A stretch of 25,077 nucleotides of DNA from positions 47,501 through 72,577 of the forward strand of contig ADNK01000443.1 in the NCBI GenBank assembly GCA_000320545.1, in the 5' to 3' direction. The translations under genes were made by a program, and so were the position numbers. Below are positions 22,104-25,077 of this stretch, piece after piece (the first letter of the stretch is position 1; every line of letters starts with the position of its first letter). The notes under the pieces are model-generated. The model did not search any database, was not told the DNA's origin, and was given only the letters and a program-made list of their open reading frames with translations. Origin of the DNA: Bigelowiella natans CCMP2755 (taxonomy: Eukaryota > Cercozoa > Chlorarachniophyceae).

Positions 22104-23483
22104 ATGGTCCAACCGAATATTCCAAACGAATGTGGCAAACGTGAAAAGAAAACTGACCCGATCGTTGGAGATCGTGGAGATTCAAAGGAGAATGCTATCG
22201 TCATCTTCGACCCACCCAAGCGTGAATATGAAGGGCGAGGCTCAAAGGAGTGTCCCGTCGTCATTCCCGACCGTGAGAATGGCAACGAAAGAAAAGCGAT
22301 CACCGAAACACGTACCGTCGTTGCTGCAACTCCTACGGCGAAGTCATCAAAGGTGTGCCAATATCTGGGCTGCACAAAGCAGAAGAAGAACAACAACAAG
22401 AAGAAGATGGAGATGAAGACAAAGAAGCCGAAGAAAGAGGAAGGGATCAGCAGCACGCACGCGCAGAAGCCTTGTAGCTCCTTGCAACAGCGCCACTCAC
22501 AAGACTACCACTACCACGGTATGAAGAGAGGCTGCCAACAACAACACATTGAAAGGGGCGGAATTCAGGGCCGTTGTGGTACTCATTGCGGGTTTCCTAA
22601 GTGCTCTCGGGAAGGATGTGATTCCAAGCAATCATATGAGACAGGTGACAAGAGGGGCTTCTGCGGTAAACATGGTGGCATTCCGCCGTCCAAGGTTGAG
22701 GGATGCAATTCCATTCAGCACTACAGGACCGGTGGAATCAAAGGATTCTGTGGCAAACATGGGGGGGTGCCACAGAGATACAAAAGTTGTGGCAGCTTTG
22801 AGAGAACAAAGCGGAAAAGGCAGGACGGAGAAAGGGAAGATTCCGGAGATAAGACTAAGAGCGGGATCTCTCGTGTCAGCAATAAAGGAAAAGAAGGAAA
22901 CGAACGAGAACAAAAAGGCAGAGCTAAGAAGAGGCAGAAAAAAACGTTTGCAGTCTCTGATCCCATCATGGAGAAAGAGCAAAAAAAACAAGAAATAAAA
23001 CAGAATAAAAAGTGTCTTCCCCCTCCACCCCCTCCTCGTTCTAGCTTGCTTGGTCCGCTCACCTGTGCCTCACGTGTAGCTAGCACTCTCGCATCTGCCA
23101 CCACAGGAAACAGCACACGTGGTAGATGTGGAAATGGCGTTGGTCGCGAGGCTGCTGCCATAGATTGGAGAAAAATGAGCGGCACTTTCAATGATCATGA
23201 CTTCACCTACACTGTTGGGAAGCCAAACCCTTACGTGAAAGACACTCCCGTCTATTTTCTTAATGTAAATGGAAATCTCTGTGAGAATAACATTGAATCT
23301 CACCTCAAAAATAAACTCAAACAGTACAGTTCCCAAACTGGATTCAAGCATTTTGTCAACAACGAGCTTGAAAGAGCCAGGAAGCATTACATGACATTGA
23401 AATGGCGTTACACTTCCGAAGAGCTCCGACGTAGGTGTAGACGACGCGTGGTTCAGCGCAGAAGAATGAAAGTGAAGAAATGA
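22104..23483 (+). CDS. Intronless C/H zinc-knuckle repeat protein, 459 aa
   Basis: A single uninterrupted frame, ATG 22104 to TGA 23483, in a window where other genes have up to 18 exons. Residues 140-230 carry repeats of the form C-x4-C-x14-C-x2-H-G-G: C167/C172/C187/H190 (GFCGKHGG), C201/C216/H219 with the same GFCGKHGG, a more divergent copy at C144/C158/H161, and a broken start at C229. Similar cysteine-histidine repeats occur in large protist and algal families, and in plant WRKY19-like proteins; metal binding is inferred. Residues 31-36 (IVIFDP) and 52-56 (VVIPD) resemble SUMO-interacting motifs. Long Lys/Arg stretches (residues 94-112, 232-300 and the last 15) suggest nuclear or nucleic-acid binding. 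The C-terminal 100 residues (WRKMSGTFNDHDF …) look globular but unrecognised. Nuclear regulator or element-encoded protein; function unknown. Confidence 0.78.
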   Translation: MVQPNIPNECGKREKKTDPIVGDRGDSKENAIVIFDPPKREYEGRGSKECPVVIPDRENGNERKAITETRTVVAATPTAKSSKVCQYLGCTKQKKNNNKKKMEMKTKKPKKEEGISSTHAQKPCSSLQQRHSQDYHYHGMKRGCQQQHIERGGIQGRCGTHCGFPKCSREGCDSKQSYETGDKRGFCGKHGGIPPSKVEGCNSIQHYRTGGIKGFCGKHGGVPQRYKSCGSFERTKRKRQDGEREDSGDKTKSGISRVSNKGKEGNEREQKGRAKKRQKKTFAVSDPIMEKEQKKQEIKQNKKCLPPPPPPRSSLLGPLTCASRVASTLASATTGNSTRGRCGNGVGREAAAIDWRKMSGTFNDHDFTYTVGKPNPYVKDTPVYFLNVNGNLCENNIESHLKNKLKQYSSQTGFKHFVNNELERARKHYMTLKWRYTSEELRRRCRRRVVQRRRMKVKK

Positions 23484-24318
23484 ACTTTGACACGGAATAG
23501 GAGGACGTACAATGGACACATCAGTGTTCACAAAGAAGAAGAAAGTTCGTTGTTTTGCCCATTGCGTCATTCACTGCATGCTGCAACGACACCATGGCAT
23601 GCTCACTCTAGATGTGAATTGTTGCTTTTTCGGCAAGCGCAGACGCACCGTGTCGCCTAGCAAGTGATGAGCGGACAAAGCGGCACCTAGGCACGACCGT
23701 TTGCGTTGTTCTTGTCCTGCGGGGCCAGCGGCTACCCCGTGCAGCATGCATTCTAGCATGCCTAGCAGCTAGCTAGATGCAGTGGGCATGCATGCAATTC
23801 TTGTCTGCATGCACAGCTACGCTGCACTGCCGGCTACATGCGCACATCGGATTGCTACATGCACGGTGTGCACGGTGTGATGACCATGTCCACATTGTGA
23901 TTAGCTGTCATCATCACAGCTGCGTGCTCAAAACTCATGTGCGTGCATGGCACATGCGCACACACCAAAACAATTTAGCAACATGCTGTGCTCCTCCACA
24001 TGAACGTACTCCCCTCCCTCCTCTAGCTTTCTCTCTCTCTGGGTCTCTCTCTCTCTCTCTCTCTCCGACATTGTCATGAACATGTGTGTGTGTGTGTGTG
24101 TGTGTACACACATATGTCCATGTTTATATGTAGCCAGTGAGCACACACAGTGTGAATGCACATGACATCTCGGTGGCTTGTGCAGAATGCAGTAGCAGTT
24201 CTGCTGTCGTGTCTACTTTAGTCACTGATCGACATAGCAACATAGCAACAAGTGACAGAATGCTGCATGTAGCAGTCAATGAACGAACCTACCAGCGAAT
24301 AATTCATTAAGTTTTCTT
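23484..24318. other. Spacer right of the zinc-finger gene
   Basis: No coding exon is recognised. From 23575 to 23830 there are about seven GCATGC words, a CTAGCAGCTAGCTAG cluster near 23765, and CATGCA runs, resembling the left flank of the zinc-finger gene. From 24028 the ordinary texture returns with (TC)n at about 24040-24065 and (GT)n at about 24083-24105. Confidence 0.5.
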
Positions 24319-24756
24319 TCATTTCTGCGAGGCAGTTTTATTCTTGGCGATGACCACACCAATGGCTGCTGCTGCTCCCAGGCCAGCGCCACCTATTAGA
24401 CCGCTCAGCGACAAACCGCACACGACCGTGCCTCCTATCATCCCCATACCTACTCCGACGCATGAGTAACGGTCTACAAGATTCTGCCCCCCATGCAACG
24501 TAACCAAGTGAGAATAGCGCCGAGGGGTCATTGAGGCAGCAGCATTTCATTCAACATGTGAAATCAAATGCTCGAAAGCGATCTTTGGTGGTGGGAATCG
24601 ATAACTCGATACGATAGCAATGGAAAACAGACGGTGAAAAGGGATAAATTCTACCCCGCAAAGCCAGGCTAGATGAATCATGGGTGGATCTACCTGCTTT
24701 CTGTTGTGAAAAATGCGAAAAGCACGATCCTCAATACCATCCTGCTGTTCTGATTC
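24319..24756 (-). CDS. Small glycine-rich membrane protein, last two exons
   Basis: Exon 24756-24694 (21 codons, ESEQQDGIEDRAFRIFHNRKQ) joins in phase 0 to 24483-24319 (NLVDRYSCVGVGMGMIGG … AKNKTASQK, TGA 24321-24319). The acceptor is CATGGGGGGCAG and the donor AAGCAG|GTAGAT. The second exon has two hydrophobic stretches rich in Gly and Ala with GxxxG spacing (VGVGMGMIGGTVVCG; LIGGAGLGAAAAIGVV), suggesting a hairpin of two membrane helices and a short basic tail. The charged segment before it would face the cytosol or matrix. The upstream exon with the start codon is not found; it should lie to the right, in or beyond the spacer of the inverted repeat. Family not recognised. Confidence 0.6.
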
Positions 24757-24773
24757 CTGGGAGAAGAGACATC
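24636..24773 (+). repeat. Left arm of 138-bp inverted repeat
   Basis: Matches the reverse complement of 24940-25077 over 138 nt with a single mismatch that I can find (24760 G against 24953 A). It contains one exon of the small membrane-protein gene with both splice sites. The left edge here is set only by the end of the window: the mirror arm reaches base 25077. Confidence 0.93.
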
Positions 24774-24939
24774 AATGCAGATGTGGACAACGAAAGAGAG
24801 AGAGCAGTGGAAAAGTGACAGCAAAAACACGGCCTTTCTGTTACTCAAAGATAAAGTATATGAGACCCCAAGGGGATAGGCAACAGAGAATGTCACCCGC
24901 CTTGATCTTTCTCTCTCTTTCCTCCCCCCCCCCCCCAAC
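24774..24939. other. 166-bp spacer of the inverted repeat
   Basis: Unique sequence with a GA run and, at its right end, a pyrimidine tract and poly-C that would serve as the polypyrimidine tract for the acceptor in the right arm. The left-arm acceptor also has a CT-rich tract within the spacer. Confidence 0.7.
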
Positions 24940-25077
24940 GATGTCTCTTCTCACAGGAATCAGAACAGCAGGATGGTATTGAGGATCGTGCTTTTCGCAT
25001 TTTTCACAACAGAAAGCAGGTAGATCCACCCATGATTCATCTAGCCTGGCTTTGCGGGGTAGAATTTATCCCTTTTC
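24940..25077 (-). repeat. Right arm of 138-bp inverted repeat, truncated by the window end
   Basis: Mirror copy of 24636-24773. It continues to the last base, so its true length is unknown. Confidence 0.93.
24957..25019 (+). CDS. Mirror copy of the membrane-protein exon
   Basis: The same 63-nt exon as 24756-24694 appears on the plus strand with acceptor TCTCACAG and donor AAGCAG|GTAGAT intact. The single mismatch between arms falls in the intron just before the acceptor, so the coding bases are identical. It is part of a duplicate gene reading off the right edge, or an artefact of assembly. Confidence 0.5.

Noticed and set aside
21634-22416. Plus-strand open frame of 260 codons overlapping the zinc-finger gene
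   Set aside because: No domain, Phe-rich, its middle is made of degenerate tandem repeats, and its last third shadows the zinc-finger frame.
24028-24110. Repetitive TC/GT tract checked as a CRISPR-like or transposon end
   Set aside because: Plain dinucleotide microsatellite; no spaced repeats or terminal inverted repeats found.
24636-25077. Terminal inverted repeats of a MITE
   Set aside because: The arms contain a coding exon with splice sites and joins in phase to the next exon, which a MITE terminal repeat would not.

Overview
This is nuclear DNA of an intron-rich eukaryote, most likely a protist or alga. The genes have many short exons (10 to 560 bp) with GT-AG introns, and nearly every intron and spacer carries microsatellites (GAT/ATC, TAC, CA, GA, TA). 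I cannot name the species. The mix of a plant-like heparanase, a calcyphosin-like protein and very small exons would suit a chlorarachniophyte or a similar alga, but that is a guess. I found no bacterial operon, CRISPR array, tRNA or rRNA. Gene models were built by reading frames and splice sites by eye. In each model the intron phases agree across the joins.

Layout. Positions 1-3252, minus strand: thirteen exons of a secreted GH79 (heparanase-like) glycoside hydrolase, running off the left edge just after the acid/base Glu region. Positions 3253-5507: a divergent spacer. Positions 5508 to about 7284 (or 7462), plus strand: a calcyphosin-like EF-hand protein. Positions 8160 to about 14751, minus strand: an 18-exon gene encoding WWE, C2 and RhoGAP domains with an SR-rich tail. 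It converges on the EF-hand gene, and a 20-bp palindrome with AATAAA on both strands lies between them. Positions 15020-16495, plus strand: a C2-domain protein whose 5' end is unresolved. Positions 16910-20583, plus strand: a 12-exon histidine phosphatase (phosphoglycerate-mutase-like) with a 10-nt microexon. Positions 20600-24300: a segment of different texture, with few microsatellites in its core, dense GCTAGC/GCATGC words at both flanks, and an intronless zinc-finger gene (22104-23483). Positions 24319-25077: the 3' exons of a small glycine-rich membrane protein on the minus strand, and a 138-bp near-perfect inverted repeat whose two arms each carry the same exon. The right arm runs to the last base of the window.

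Functionally the middle of the window is rich in signalling genes: Ca2+ binding (EF-hand), C2 membrane-type domains, Rho GTPase inactivation and a histidine phosphatase. Nothing in the sequence shows that they act together. The points most worth a second look are the WWE-C2-RhoGAP architecture, the mirrored exon at the right edge, the island around the zinc-finger gene, and the microexon.
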